A DNA stretch of 64,000 nt from Chryseobacterium koreense CCUG 49689 (lineage in GTDB: Bacteria > Bacteroidota > Bacteroidia > Flavobacteriales > Weeksellaceae), in the NCBI RefSeq assembly GCF_001045435.1, contig NZ_LFNG01000004.1, positions 186,001 to 250,000 on the forward strand, in the 5' to 3' direction. Position 1 is the stretch's first letter, and each line of letters opens with the position of its first letter. This document shows positions 8,631-17,883 of the stretch, piece by piece. The notes beneath the pieces are model-generated. The model was not told the origin of the DNA. It worked only from the letters and a program-made list of their open reading frames with translations, and searched no databases. Made by a program: the position numbers and the translations under genes.

Positions 8631-9452
8631 TCATTTTGGTATGCAAATCCAGTTGTCTGTTTCATAGATTTCTTCTGGTCTTTTAAAACTAAGGATTTTG
8701 TCGAGTCTTTGACTTTCTATTTCATATTGATTTTCAATAAAAAAACTGACCAGATCTTTGGCTTTAAAAGTTCCTTCGGTATCGATGTTGCTCGGACAAA
8801 ATTCAAGGAAAATAATCGGCCTGTTTTTAACGAAGAAATCCCTGTTTCCAAGAATTACTTTTGCTTCGAATCCTTCAACATCGATCTTTACTACATCGAC
8901 TTTTACATCATTTGATATAATATCCGCTATTTTGCTTGTATGTACTTTGATAGGAGTACGGTTTTCAGCCAGAATTGAAAGAAATGAGCTTGAACCTGCA
9001 TTTTTTGAAGAGAAGTAGATGGTTTTTTCAGAGTTTTCATCACTGATCGCAGTGTTATGCAACTCAATGTTCTCATATCTATTTGCAGAAATACTTTGCT
9101 TAAATTCTGAATAAATCGCTGGAATGGGTTCAAATGCATAAATTTTTTTACAGTAAGGCGCGAGTAAGAGACTGTGTTGGCCAATGTTTCCACCAATGTC
9201 TAGCATTGTTTTCTCCGGTGATAAGTGTTCACGAATTTTACGGATGATGTCTTTTTCATAGATGCCCTGGTCAAAAATATATTGGTCAACATAGCCAAAC
9301 TTTTTGTTGAGGAAAATTTTTACTTTACGCCCTTCATAGTTCATCGTGAATAAAGTTCGGTTGTCCAAAAAGGTTTTGTTTCTTTTCCTCTTTATAAAAC
9401 TGCTAACGCCTTCCTGGAAGAGGATTGATTTTATTGATCTTAGTAAATTCAT
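8631..9452 (-). CDS. FkbM-family SAM-dependent methyltransferase
   Basis: MLDIGGNIGQHSLLLAPYC at about residues 91-109 is the FkbM version of SAM motif I. YAFEPIPAIYSEF and VDVVKIDVEGFEAKVILG follow, the two further hallmark strings of the family, and FLEFCPSN lies near the C-terminus. FkbM-type enzymes O-methylate sugars and polyketides, so it probably caps or decorates the exported glycan. At 273 residues it is of normal length. A second FkbM gene of the operon lies at 14883-15719; the two share motifs but differ elsewhere. Confidence 0.85.
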   Translation of the reverse strand: MNLLRSIKSILFQEGVSSFIKRKRNKTFLDNRTLFTMNYEGRKVKIFLNKKFGYVDQYIFDQGIYEKDIIRKIREHLSPEKTMLDIGGNIGQHSLLLAPYCKKIYAFEPIPAIYSEFKQSISANRYENIELHNTAISDENSEKTIYFSSKNAGSSSFLSILAENRTPIKVHTSKIADIISNDVKVDVVKIDVEGFEAKVILGNRDFFVKNRPIIFLEFCPSNIDTEGTFKAKDLVSFFIENQYEIESQRLDKILSFKRPEEIYETDNWICIPK

Positions 9453-9462
9453 GACAATTATT

Positions 9463-10428
9463 CTATAGGTTCAAAAATATGTTTTTAAACCTCTCCATCA
9501 CCGGCTCCGGCAGAAACTTTTCGTAAGATTTTTTAGCGAAAAGCGTTAGGTCGGCTTCCAGAAGAATCTGTTTCAGTTCTTTTTGATTATGGTACAAATA
9601 AGCGTCATTTCCCAATTCCATCAAATGTGCTTTTTCCGGCGAATCTGCAAAAGTGATGACGGGTTTTCCTTTGAGGGCAAATTCCGCAACGGTGATTCCG
9701 AAAGTTTCACCCCGTTCGCGCGCATGCAGTAGTGCATTGCAGGTATTGATGAATTTTAATTTGTATAAAATGCTGTTGCTCGGTGGCAGAAAAATAATAT
9801 TTTTCAAATCAGATTTCCACCATCTTTTCTTGATGAACGAATCCACTCCCATGAAGATGAAAAAATATTCCCGATATTTTCCGGCAATTTCCTCCACCGT
9901 TTTTTGCGCAAATTGAATGTTAAAGCTTTGCGACCCTCCGAAATATCCGAAAACTTTCGCATTTTTCGGGATATTTAATTCTTTCCTTAAATCTTCGTGA
10001 GTATCCTGCTCAAAATTGACCATGTGCGGAACGAAAGGATATTTTCCGCCGGTCATTTCCAGAGCCAGCCATTCCGAAACATAAGCGTAAACATCTCCAT
10101 GCGGTTCGAAATGTTTGAAAACCGCATGAACCGCAGTTTTACATTCTTTGGAAACGATTCCATCATGGTCGCCATTCTTTATGGCATACAAAAGTTCCAC
10201 GTTGTTTTTTTGGATAAACGAATCCACTTCCGAAAAGTCGTCATAGCCGAAAACTTCAAAGCGCGATCTGAATTTTTCAATTCCTAAAGGATGGTTGGTT
10301 TTGCAGTTTTTATCGAACGCAATCACGGATTCGTTTCCCAGAATTTTCTCGTTGAAATCCGCATAATCATATAGCGCGATGGAGGTTCCGCGGTAATTCA
10401 GCTCGTTTTCATGGAAGAGGATTTTCAT
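9463..10428 (-). CDS. GT4-like glycosyltransferase (GT-B fold)
   Basis: The C-terminal half has FGYFGGSQSFNIQFAQKTV (start of the second Rossmann domain) and later RERGETFGITVAEFALKGKPVITF, the E-x7-E donor-sugar region of GT4/GT1-type transferases. The N-terminus, MKILFHENELNYRGTSIALY, fits the acceptor domain. At 321 residues it is somewhat short for the family. Its start overlaps the stop of the upstream gene by 4 bases, so translation is coupled. It probably adds one sugar to the lipid-linked glycan; the donor is unknown. Confidence 0.75.
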   Translation of the reverse strand: MKILFHENELNYRGTSIALYDYADFNEKILGNESVIAFDKNCKTNHPLGIEKFRSRFEVFGYDDFSEVDSFIQKNNVELLYAIKNGDHDGIVSKECKTAVHAVFKHFEPHGDVYAYVSEWLALEMTGGKYPFVPHMVNFEQDTHEDLRKELNIPKNAKVFGYFGGSQSFNIQFAQKTVEEIAGKYREYFFIFMGVDSFIKKRWWKSDLKNIIFLPPSNSILYKLKFINTCNALLHARERGETFGITVAEFALKGKPVITFADSPEKAHLMELGNDAYLYHNQKELKQILLEADLTLFAKKSYEKFLPEPVMERFKNIFLNL

Positions 10429-11225
10429 GGGAAAAGTTTTTTGAACCCTGTTTTTATTTTTTTGCTAATGTTGGATAAGATAGAGATTTGTGGATATTTT
10501 TCCAAATCGTGATGCGTGAACAAACCTTCTCCCTGCGCAATTTTGAACGGCTGTTTCACCCACCATTCCGCAATATCTCTTTCGAAATGTTCAGATGAGG
10601 TCGCAATTTTAGCGATATTTTTCGCAAAGAATTCTTTTTTCAGCAGGAAGGGATTGTTTGTCCAGTTCGCCCATCTTGCGGTGGTGATGAAGTATGCTCC
10701 CTGTTTTTGGATTTTATCGGGAAACTCCGCTGCAGGATCCAGCCAATAAAGCGATTCCAGCAAATGGGGCGATTTCGCTTTGTGCCAATCATCATAATAG
10801 TTGAGTTCGTTTCCTTTGTGACGAAGTGAATGAATGGGATGTCCGGGATTTTTTCTGCTTCTGTATCGCACGATGTCGAAACCGTTTTCTAAAAGTTCAA
10901 TGCCGGAATTTAACCTTGACTTTAAAGTTGCTTTGTTTTCAATAAGTTCCCAATCATGTTCCAGAAAAAGGACGGTTTCATATTTGGCGTTTTCAATGAG
11001 TTTGGTGATGCCTTTTCCAATCCCGATGTTTTCCTTCAAACCGATGAATTTCACATGGTATTGATTTGCAGTGGATTGATCTTTTTCGGAAACTTCTTGA
11101 AATAGAATCGTGATATCATCTGAAAAATCCAACATGCCATTCCTCTGATAAGAAGCCAAAGTGTTTTTCAGTGTTTTGCCACTGTTCCAGGAAAGGATGC
11201 AAATGCTTATCGGTGGATTCATCAT
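10425..11225 (-). CDS. Family 2-like glycosyltransferase, divergent
   Basis: ISICILSWNSGKTLKNTLAS at the N-terminus and ETVLFLEHDWELIENKAT near residue 95 give the GT-A pattern, with EHDW standing where DXD normally lies. The protein ends at 266 residues with no membrane segment. The tail GEGLFTHHDLEKYPQISIL may be acceptor-specific. The ORF is embedded among other transferases and coupled to the next gene by a 4-base overlap. The unusual metal-binding motif makes the assignment less firm than for its neighbours. Confidence 0.65.
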   Translation of the reverse strand: MMNPPISICILSWNSGKTLKNTLASYQRNGMLDFSDDITILFQEVSEKDQSTANQYHVKFIGLKENIGIGKGITKLIENAKYETVLFLEHDWELIENKATLKSRLNSGIELLENGFDIVRYRSRKNPGHPIHSLRHKGNELNYYDDWHKAKSPHLLESLYWLDPAAEFPDKIQKQGAYFITTARWANWTNNPFLLKKEFFAKNIAKIATSSEHFERDIAEWWVKQPFKIAQGEGLFTHHDLEKYPQISILSNISKKIKTGFKKLFP

Positions 11226-11243
11226 GTGTTTTCGTTTTCTTGT

Positions 11244-12167
11244 TCAAGATTTTTTCAGCTTCAGCAACATCAATTTCAGCTTCATTTTTCGGCTTTTTTC
11301 ACTCCTTATTTGCTCTTTGAAAAAGTCACTGTTTTCCAAAATTACATCGAGGTTTCCGGAATCTCTTTGCTCGTTGTAGAGGATGGTTTTGGTTCCCGAA
11401 ATATAGGTTTGCAGTTCCTGCGGATTTTTTCGGATTTGAATCATGGCATCAATCAACTTCCAAGAATTAATTCTGTTGCTGATGCTTTTGTGATCTGCTT
11501 TTTGGCTGATTTTATTTTCCCCGTCTTTTCTGTGAAGAGAACCGCAATACTCCAAAATCCGCAAATTATTGCAATTGCTGATGATCCTGAAAAAGAATTC
11601 GCCGTCTTGATTGACCCGCAAATTTTCATTCCAAAGTCCTGCGATTGCCACCAAATCCCGCTTTACCAGATAACAGGACGGAAAACTGAACTCGCCCAGT
11701 TCTCCCATTTTGTTCAATAGCTCAATGCCTTTATGTGGCGCTGCTTTTACCAGACGGTTTCGCTCCGGGAAATGGGTGTTTGCGGAGTCAAAATAAATCC
11801 AGCTGCTTAAAATGAGGTCTGCATTTTCTTCGGAAAGCAATTGTATTTCCTTTTGCAAAAGGTCTTTCGCGATCAGGTCGTCACTATCCAGCCATTTCAC
11901 ATAATTTCCGGTTGATTGCAGAAAGCCAAAATTTCTTGCGCCGTTGCCGCCGGATTTCCGTTCAGTTGGTCTTTGATGAAATTTGAATCGGGAATCTTTT
12001 TGCGAATATTGATGTGCAACTTTTGGGGTGTGGTCTGAACTTCCATCGTCCACAATGATGCATTCCCAGTTTTCATAAGTCTGGCTCAACACGGAGTCCA
12101 ACGTTTCGGGCAGCAAATCTGTACGATTATAGGTGGGAATGATGATGGAAATTAAGTTAGACTGCAT
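11244..12167 (-). CDS. Family 2 glycosyltransferase
   Basis: LISIIIPTYNRTDLLPETLD, CIIVDDGSSDHTPKVAHQYS and VKWLDSDDLIAKDLLQKEI are the classical GT-A nucleotide-binding and DXD motifs. At 307 residues with a charged C-terminal tail, it has no membrane helices. It lies 18 bases upstream of the previous gene in operon order and 5 bases downstream of the methyltransferase-like gene, so it belongs to the same transcript. It adds one sugar in repeat-unit or side-chain assembly; specificity is not predictable by eye. Confidence 0.85.
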   Translation of the reverse strand: MQSNLISIIIPTYNRTDLLPETLDSVLSQTYENWECIIVDDGSSDHTPKVAHQYSQKDSRFKFHQRPTERKSGGNGARNFGFLQSTGNYVKWLDSDDLIAKDLLQKEIQLLSEENADLILSSWIYFDSANTHFPERNRLVKAAPHKGIELLNKMGELGEFSFPSCYLVKRDLVAIAGLWNENLRVNQDGEFFFRIISNCNNLRILEYCGSLHRKDGENKISQKADHKSISNRINSWKLIDAMIQIRKNPQELQTYISGTKTILYNEQRDSGNLDVILENSDFFKEQIRSEKSRKMKLKLMLLKLKKS

Positions 12168-12172
12168 GGGTT

Positions 12173-12913
12173 CTACAAAGTTGTGAAGTATTTATTTTGC
12201 TCGCTTACCACCACTGCTACAGATTTTTCTCCTCGATATATTCCGGTTTCTGAAGTGATTCCTTTTTGTTTCAGTAGATTTTCAATATCATTCAGGGTGT
12301 CTTTTTCGCCGGCTCTGTCGTAATCGTCTAGAATAATAATGAAATCATCATCTTTTTGCAAATTTGTCAACAAACCCACAATATCATATCGCGAGTACCT
12401 CTCACATCCAAAAGGACCGTCAATGACATAAAGGTCGTATTTTCCTGTAACGGTATTTTCAATATTTTGATAAGAAAGGACATCAAACCCTTTCACATTT
12501 TTGGTGGTTAAAGGAAAAATCATGATTTGACTTTCTTTGGAGAGCTCAAATGATTTTTCAAAGTTTTTTCGCCAATTTTCGTCGTGTTCCACAATGGTGT
12601 GCAAATTCTCATGCCACTCATTTTTAATGAAAGTGGAAATGAATTTGGAAGATTCGCCCAATCCAAATTCTAAGATTCGCTTAGGTCTTTTGTCGGTCAT
12701 TATGCGAAAAAGCACATAAAAAAATGCGTAACTTCCTGCAAAGCGACCAATATTCAGGGGAAGCGATTTAATTTCACGATTTCCTTTGATGGAATCATGG
12801 TAAATATTTGCCCAGATGGTTTCATATTGCAGATCCATTATTTTTTTTTGGTGGCGCTGGATGTCTTTGATTCTCAAAGTCAGATTAGTGGCATAGGAAA
12901 AAAGGTTTTTCAT
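12173..12913 (-). CDS. SAM methyltransferase-fold protein of unknown substrate
   Basis: RILEFGLGESSKFISTFIKN near residue 78 resembles SAM motif I (E-x-G-x-G-x-S), and YDLYVIDGPFGCERYSRYDI resembles the motif found in class I methyltransferase-like proteins of glycan loci. The first ~35 residues are basic and possibly membrane-associated. The protein is 246 residues long. The location between glycosyltransferases supports sugar modification, but the catalytic role and substrate are unproven. It may instead be a structural relative without methyltransferase activity. Confidence 0.55.
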   Translation of the reverse strand: MKNLFSYATNLTLRIKDIQRHQKKIMDLQYETIWANIYHDSIKGNREIKSLPLNIGRFAGSYAFFYVLFRIMTDKRPKRILEFGLGESSKFISTFIKNEWHENLHTIVEHDENWRKNFEKSFELSKESQIMIFPLTTKNVKGFDVLSYQNIENTVTGKYDLYVIDGPFGCERYSRYDIVGLLTNLQKDDDFIIILDDYDRAGEKDTLNDIENLLKQKGITSETGIYRGEKSVAVVVSEQNKYFTTL

Positions 12914-12951
12914 CGAAAATGTGGATTAGGATTGGTGTGTTATTCTTCTGA

Positions 12952-13902
12952 TCAAAGATTTAAAAACGGATGTTTTTCCTTCAAAATGATTTCTCTCTTT
13001 TGCACAATATCAGGAAACCGTGTAGAGAAAAACTGATACAATTGGTAATAATATTTGGATTCCTCCAATCTTCCTTTTAATGCAAGTTTAATGATATTGC
13101 TGAAAAATTCCTTTTTTTCTTTCTTTAAGTCGAAATCGGAAGCGGGATCAAAATATCTGTTTTCCCGTTGTTTTCTTGCGGAAATCCTGCTCTCGGCGAG
13201 CATTTCTTGTTTGGTTTTCGGCTCTTTTTTGTACAATCCCTGCACGGTATCATGAACCACACTGCTTTCCGTGCACACCAAAATTTTCAAATTCCGAAAA
13301 CGAACGCGGTTGACATACTCGAAATCTTCACCGTAATGGAAAATGTACGGATTGAATCCGCCAATTTCAACTATGGTCTTTTTAGGGATCAACCAATGTG
13401 CGGCATTGACGAAATCGACCTCATAAAATGATTTCGCATTTCCTAAATAAAGATCTGAAATGATTCTGTTGCGACCGGTATTTTTGCCAAGATATCTTTC
13501 AAAATTGAAGTCCAGTTTTTGCCCGGTTCCGTCCAAATGCATCGGACTAAGTATTCCGATTTCCTTCTTGTCCGGATAATTCTCATAAGCTTCCATAAGT
13601 TTAGCAAATGTATCTTGGAAAATCCAGGCATCCTGGTTCATCAGGTAAAAGAAGTCTGCCCCATTTTTATACGCTTTTTCGATTCCCAGATTATTGGCTT
13701 TCCCAAAACCTAAATTTTCTTCGGACTGAATAAATTCTATTTCTGGAAAATTGGTTTTAATGAAATCTTGGGTTCCATCTCCGGAGCCATTATCGACCAC
13801 GATGCAATTCACGGGAGTGGCTGATTTTCTCAAACTTGAAAAACATCTTTCTGCCCATTTCATGGCGTTGTAGGTGACAATGATGACGGAGATTTTTGGC
13901 AT
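12952..13902 (-). CDS. Family 2 glycosyltransferase, rhamnosyltransferase-like
   Basis: KISVIIVTYNAMKWAERCFS, CIVVDNGSGDGTQDFIKTNF and FFYLMNQDAWIFQDTF give a GT-A fold of the WbbL/rhamnosyltransferase subgroup, which typically has VDNxSxDGT and N-x-D instead of the common DXD. GEDFEYVNRVRFRNLKILV is the usual acceptor-side ED motif of these inverting enzymes. At 316 residues it is full length. The activity is therefore probably transfer of a deoxyhexose such as rhamnose, although no dTDP-rhamnose genes are in the window. Confidence 0.8.
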   Translation of the reverse strand: MPKISVIIVTYNAMKWAERCFSSLRKSATPVNCIVVDNGSGDGTQDFIKTNFPEIEFIQSEENLGFGKANNLGIEKAYKNGADFFYLMNQDAWIFQDTFAKLMEAYENYPDKKEIGILSPMHLDGTGQKLDFNFERYLGKNTGRNRIISDLYLGNAKSFYEVDFVNAAHWLIPKKTIVEIGGFNPYIFHYGEDFEYVNRVRFRNLKILVCTESSVVHDTVQGLYKKEPKTKQEMLAESRISARKQRENRYFDPASDFDLKKEKKEFFSNIIKLALKGRLEESKYYYQLYQFFSTRFPDIVQKREIILKEKHPFLNL

Positions 13903-13953
13903 AAATTCTTTAAGACATTTGAAATTTACAAATTAATCACCAATTGAAAAAGC

Positions 13954-14886
13954 TCACGAAAAAAAATCTTTCCACCTGAAACCATATCTGTTGTTCCACC
14001 ACCAAACCAATTGAACATATTTTCTTTTGAAAAAAGGCAGTTGTGAAAAGTAGTAGTCTCTCTGCTGCTTTAGCTTATGCAAAATGATCCTATTTATTTT
14101 TTCTTGGGAGCTGAACTGAAAATCCTGGTTCCAATATTCCAAGGCTGCATTGTAAAAATTGATTCTCAATCGCGGACCTGCATGATCAAACTTGCTGAAT
14201 TCTTTTTGTTTGGCGGCACGTATCGAAAAGTCTGTGCCGATTTGTTGGGCATCATGAAGTCGATAGATTGCAAGCGGTTTGCGGATGATTCCAAGTTTTT
14301 CTTCCAACGCGAAATAAAGCCCAAGTTGTCGGTCATGAAGAAATTTGGAGGAAGCCTTGTCAAAACGAATCGGTTCATTCCTCTTTCGGAAAGCAAATCC
14401 CGCTCCGGTGACGATATTCCCTCGGAAAAGCAAACGATCGATCATGCTCATGTGGTTGAGTTCATCGGGGTCGAAATTCAGGGTGTACCAGTTCGTGAAA
14501 TCCAGAATGGTTTCGTCTTTCATGAGAAGCAAATCATGGCACAATGCGTCCATACTGGGATTTTCATCAAAATAGGATTTGATGTTTTCGGTCTTCTCGG
14601 GCAACCACAAGTCATCCTGGTCGGAAAGGATGATGATATCTTTTGTGCAAAGGTTGATGGCTTTTTCAAAGTTTCGGATGACCTGCAGTGTTTGCTCATT
14701 TCTGAAAACACGAAAAATCTTGGGATATCTGTTTTGGAAATTGGTGAGTATTTCCCAGGTGTGATCAGTTGAGCCATCATCACAAACCACAATTTCATCC
14801 ACCGGAAGATGCTGCGAAAGAATACTTTCCAGCTGTTGGGCAACAAACTTTTCGCCATTGAATGTGCAGAGTGCAACTGAAATCAT
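13954..14886 (-). CDS. Family 2 glycosyltransferase (SDQDDxW subgroup)
   Basis: ISVALCTFNGEKFVAQQLES, IVVCDDGSTDHTWEIL and ILSDQDDLWLPEK are characteristic of the RfbF/alpha-rhamnosyltransferase-like GT2 subgroup, in which the DXD is embedded in SDQDDxW. The C-terminal third is basic and aromatic, as is usual for membrane-interface transferases. Its start overlaps the stop of the FkbM gene by 4 bases, so they are translationally coupled. The gap of 51 bases before the next gene shows nothing notable. Confidence 0.85.
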   Translation of the reverse strand: MISVALCTFNGEKFVAQQLESILSQHLPVDEIVVCDDGSTDHTWEILTNFQNRYPKIFRVFRNEQTLQVIRNFEKAINLCTKDIIILSDQDDLWLPEKTENIKSYFDENPSMDALCHDLLLMKDETILDFTNWYTLNFDPDELNHMSMIDRLLFRGNIVTGAGFAFRKRNEPIRFDKASSKFLHDRQLGLYFALEEKLGIIRKPLAIYRLHDAQQIGTDFSIRAAKQKEFSKFDHAGPRLRINFYNAALEYWNQDFQFSSQEKINRIILHKLKQQRDYYFSQLPFFKRKYVQLVWWWNNRYGFRWKDFFS

Positions 14887-15719
14887 TTTCTGTAAGCAAA
14901 AATATTAAGCTGCTGGTTGAAATTTTTTGGATTTTCCCGCCGGAATGGAAACTCGATCGTTTCGCCGGCCAATCTGATATAGTATTGAAAACCTGCGTTC
15001 TTCAGGAGGTTCAGGATTTCTCCCAGATTTTGCTCCTCTCCTATGATTCCGTGGTATTCCAGGAATAAATTCTTGACATTTTTCAGACGGTCTTTGATAT
15101 GAAAAATCACCTTGTTTTCTGCTCCTTCAATGTCTAATTTGAGAAAATCGACCGGCTCTTCCAAATACTTGTTCAGATCAACCGCGTTTACTTTGATAAT
15201 ATTATTGTGATTCCCAAAATCCGTAACAGAGGAGCCTGCTAATGCTCCTTCAGAATAGAATTCCAATGTAGTGTCTTCAGTCCAAACGGCTTCCTTTTTA
15301 ATCTGTACATTTTCCTCATTCGGTAGAGAAGGGATATTTTTACTTAAAATGTCGAAAATTCTTTCATCTGGTTCAAATGCCAGTATTTTTGCAAGTGGAT
15401 ACAGCTTCTTAAAATAATAGATACTTAAGCCAATATTAGCACCACAATCGATAATATAGGGTTTTTCTTCATCTGTGGTAAAAGAATAGATTTCTTGGCC
15501 GAAAATTTCGTCAATGGAGTGAACCATAGATGGTCCGTGCGAAAAATAAAATGATTTGCCAAAGAAGGTGGCGTCACTTTCCGTAAAGGATCGGAATGAC
15601 ATTAAACGCATTCGTTCTGCCGGCGAAATACCTGTTTTTGGGTTGACCAGGTTTCTTGTTAATTCAGTATGTCTCTCTCTTTTATAAGCTTGCAACAGAG
15701 ATCTAATTTTATTCATCAT
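14883..15719 (-). CDS. FkbM-family SAM-dependent methyltransferase
   Basis: IDCGANIGLSIYYFKKLYP at about residues 88-106, ILAFEPDERIFDILSKNI and VDFLKLDIEGAENKVIFH are the three FkbM hallmark strings. It is 278 residues long. It lies immediately downstream of the exporter ATPase gene (2-base gap), so its product could methylate the growing glycan. Chain-terminal methylation is a known length-control signal for polysaccharides exported by Wzm/Wzt transporters with a C-terminal binding domain, such as the neighbour here; linking the two is inference. Confidence 0.85.
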   Translation of the reverse strand: MMNKIRSLLQAYKRERHTELTRNLVNPKTGISPAERMRLMSFRSFTESDATFFGKSFYFSHGPSMVHSIDEIFGQEIYSFTTDEEKPYIIDCGANIGLSIYYFKKLYPLAKILAFEPDERIFDILSKNIPSLPNEENVQIKKEAVWTEDTTLEFYSEGALAGSSVTDFGNHNNIIKVNAVDLNKYLEEPVDFLKLDIEGAENKVIFHIKDRLKNVKNLFLEYHGIIGEEQNLGEILNLLKNAGFQYYIRLAGETIEFPFRRENPKNFNQQLNIFAYRK

Positions 15720-15721
15720 AA

Positions 15722-16948
15722 TTATTTCCAGGTAAATCTTCCAAATACGGATCCGTAATCGTATTCGCCATGTTTGGCAAGATAGGAATCAGAATCAACC
15801 ACGGTGAATTTGCAAACATCTTCGGCCACATCAATTTGTGCAACTTTTGGTTTATTGATAAATGCATGAATGGAATAGTTTCCCCTGACCAGCGTTTTCG
15901 GGTCAATTGAGAGCGTCATGGTCTCTTCAATCAAATCCCTTTCGCAAGAAAACACCCTTCTCTTTCTTGAATCAAGAATCGATACAAAAAAACTACAATT
16001 GGGAATTGTTTCATTAATGCCGATAGCTATGCTGAATTCAATGGGTTCATCATAGGAGAATTCTTTCGAAACTTCACCATTTGATTTCACCACTTTGATT
16101 TGCTTGATAAACATTGGTTTTTTGCTGTGGTCTGACCTGTTTAAATAAACTACATCGTCATTGTCGGCATTGAGGTAAGTGGAAACCGTTTCCCTGATTT
16201 TGCCCTTGTATTCCACAATCCCTTGGTTCAGCAAAATCCCTTGGTCACATAATTGCGAAACGGCATTCAGGTCATGGCTCACGAAGAGCACGGTCCTTCC
16301 TTCTCCCTTGCTTACATCGCCCATTTTCCCGAGACATTTTTTTTGAAACTCCGCATCTCCCACTGCCAATACTTCGTCGACAATCAATATTTCGGATTCC
16401 AAATGGGCCGCAACCGCAAATGCCAAACGGACATACATTCCTGAAGAATAGCGTTTCACCGGGGTATCGATGTATCTTTCAACTCCTGAAAAATCCACGA
16501 TTTCATCAAACTTCCTATTGATTTCTTTTCGGGTCATTCCCAGGATCGCACCATTCAAATAAATATTTTCCCGGCCGGTCATTTCTGGGTGGAATCCGGT
16601 CCCCACTTCCAAAAGAGATACGATTCTTCCGTTGGTGTAAATTTTTCCGGTGGTAGGTTTGGTAACTTTGCTCAAAAGTTTTAACAATGTTGATTTTCCT
16701 GCACCATTTCTTCCGATAATTCCCACCGCGTCTCCCTGTTCGATCTCGAAGTTGATGTCCCGCAAAGACCACACGTAATCGGAGTTGCCTTTGGTGGAGC
16801 GGTCGTTTGCCTCTCCGATTTTCAAGTAAGGATCTTCCTTTCCGCGAAACAGGGCCCACAATCGGTTCAGGTCATGCGAAAGCGTTCCGGTTCCAATTTG
16901 CCCGAGACGGTACTGTTTTGATATGTTTTCCGCTTTTAAAGCCAGCAT
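15722..16948 (-). CDS. wzt: Polysaccharide ABC exporter, ATP-binding subunit with C-terminal glycan-binding domain
   Basis: Walker A GIIGRNGAGKSTLLKLL lies near residue 80, the signature region RYSSGMYVRLAFAVAAH near 165, Walker B EILIVDEVLAVGD near 185 and the switch His in FVSHDLNAVSQL. Residues ~265-408 form an extra beta-rich domain, as in Wzt proteins that recognise the modified non-reducing end of the glycan before export. It pairs with the permease gene 50 bases upstream in operon order. Together they move the lipid-linked polysaccharide across the inner membrane. Length and layout are normal for the O8/O9-type Wzt family. Confidence 0.9.
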   Translation of the reverse strand: MLALKAENISKQYRLGQIGTGTLSHDLNRLWALFRGKEDPYLKIGEANDRSTKGNSDYVWSLRDINFEIEQGDAVGIIGRNGAGKSTLLKLLSKVTKPTTGKIYTNGRIVSLLEVGTGFHPEMTGRENIYLNGAILGMTRKEINRKFDEIVDFSGVERYIDTPVKRYSSGMYVRLAFAVAAHLESEILIVDEVLAVGDAEFQKKCLGKMGDVSKGEGRTVLFVSHDLNAVSQLCDQGILLNQGIVEYKGKIRETVSTYLNADNDDVVYLNRSDHSKKPMFIKQIKVVKSNGEVSKEFSYDEPIEFSIAIGINETIPNCSFFVSILDSRKRRVFSCERDLIEETMTLSIDPKTLVRGNYSIHAFINKPKVAQIDVAEDVCKFTVVDSDSYLAKHGEYDYGSVFGRFTWK

Positions 16949-16998
16949 ATTTTATTTGTTCTCTGTTGTTCAATTCAATACTTCTTGGCAATCGCTTA

Positions 16999-17871
16999 TT
17001 ATACCGTGTCCATGAAACTTTTTTCCACTTTATTGAATATGATGGTTCCCATGGCTAAAATAATGAAAATTATCAAGGTGCTGATTCCCAACATTAAAGC
17101 TGAAAAATCTCCTTTGCCGAGCCAGCCGTATTTGAAACATTCAAAAATACCGGTAAGTGGATTGCCCATCGCTAATTTTTTCCAGATTCCGGAAAGTGCA
17201 GAAACCGGATAAATTACCGGTGTAGCATACATATAAAGACTGACTCCAAATCCCAAAAGCATGTTGAGGTCGCGGTATTTAGTGGTCATCGCAGAAAAAA
17301 TCATTCCCGCTCCCAAAGCAAACGCCGCCATCAATAAAATAAGAAACGGAGTCGCCAAGATCCATAAATTTGGGTGAACCTCGCCTTGGTACCAATAGTA
17401 AAAGAAAAAGCAAAGAAAAAGCAGAAACTGTACGCCAAACTTCATCAGGTTAGAAATTACGACCGAAATCGGAGTGACCAACCGCGGAAAATATACCTTT
17501 CCAAAAATGGACGCATTTCCGGTAAAGGTGGAGGATGTCCCAGTCAGACAGCTTGAAAAATAATTCCATAAAGTGACTCCCACCAGATAAAATAAAATCT
17601 TGGGAGCACCGTCTGTGGGAAGCTTCGCCAGATTTCCAAACACCAAGATGTAAACCAGCGTGGTGAAAATCGGGTTGATAAAAAACCAAACCGGACCCAA
17701 GATTGTCTGCTTGAAACTGGAAACGAAATCCCGCTTCACGAACATGTACACCAAATCCTTGTAACGCCAGACTTCGCCAAGTTTCAGTTCGAAAACGGAA
17801 TGGTGGGATTCAATGGTTTCTGTCCATTGCTGTTGTGGTTCGGTCATTTGTGCGCAATGTATTTTTAACAA
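16999..17871 (-). CDS. wzm: Polysaccharide ABC exporter, permease subunit
   Basis: Six hydrophobic helices follow an amphipathic N-terminus with VWRYKDLVYMFVKRDFVSSF, the typical gate-helix region of ABC-2 type permeases of the Wzm/KpsM/RfbA group. FKQTILGPVWFFINPIFTTL is another conserved element. At 290 residues the size fits. It forms the transmembrane channel for the ATPase encoded just downstream. The pair makes this locus an ABC-transporter-dependent glycan pathway rather than a Wzx/Wzy one; no wzx or wzy is seen here. Confidence 0.9.
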   Translation of the reverse strand: MLKIHCAQMTEPQQQWTETIESHHSVFELKLGEVWRYKDLVYMFVKRDFVSSFKQTILGPVWFFINPIFTTLVYILVFGNLAKLPTDGAPKILFYLVGVTLWNYFSSCLTGTSSTFTGNASIFGKVYFPRLVTPISVVISNLMKFGVQFLLFLCFFFYYWYQGEVHPNLWILATPFLILLMAAFALGAGMIFSAMTTKYRDLNMLLGFGVSLYMYATPVIYPVSALSGIWKKLAMGNPLTGIFECFKYGWLGKGDFSALMLGISTLIIFIILAMGTIIFNKVEKSFMDTV

Positions 17872-17883
17872 AAATAAAGTAAA

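Noticed and set aside
14077-14772. Long open frame antisense to a glycosyltransferase
   Set aside because: It mirrors the codon pattern of the gene on the other strand, which has clear GT2 motifs.
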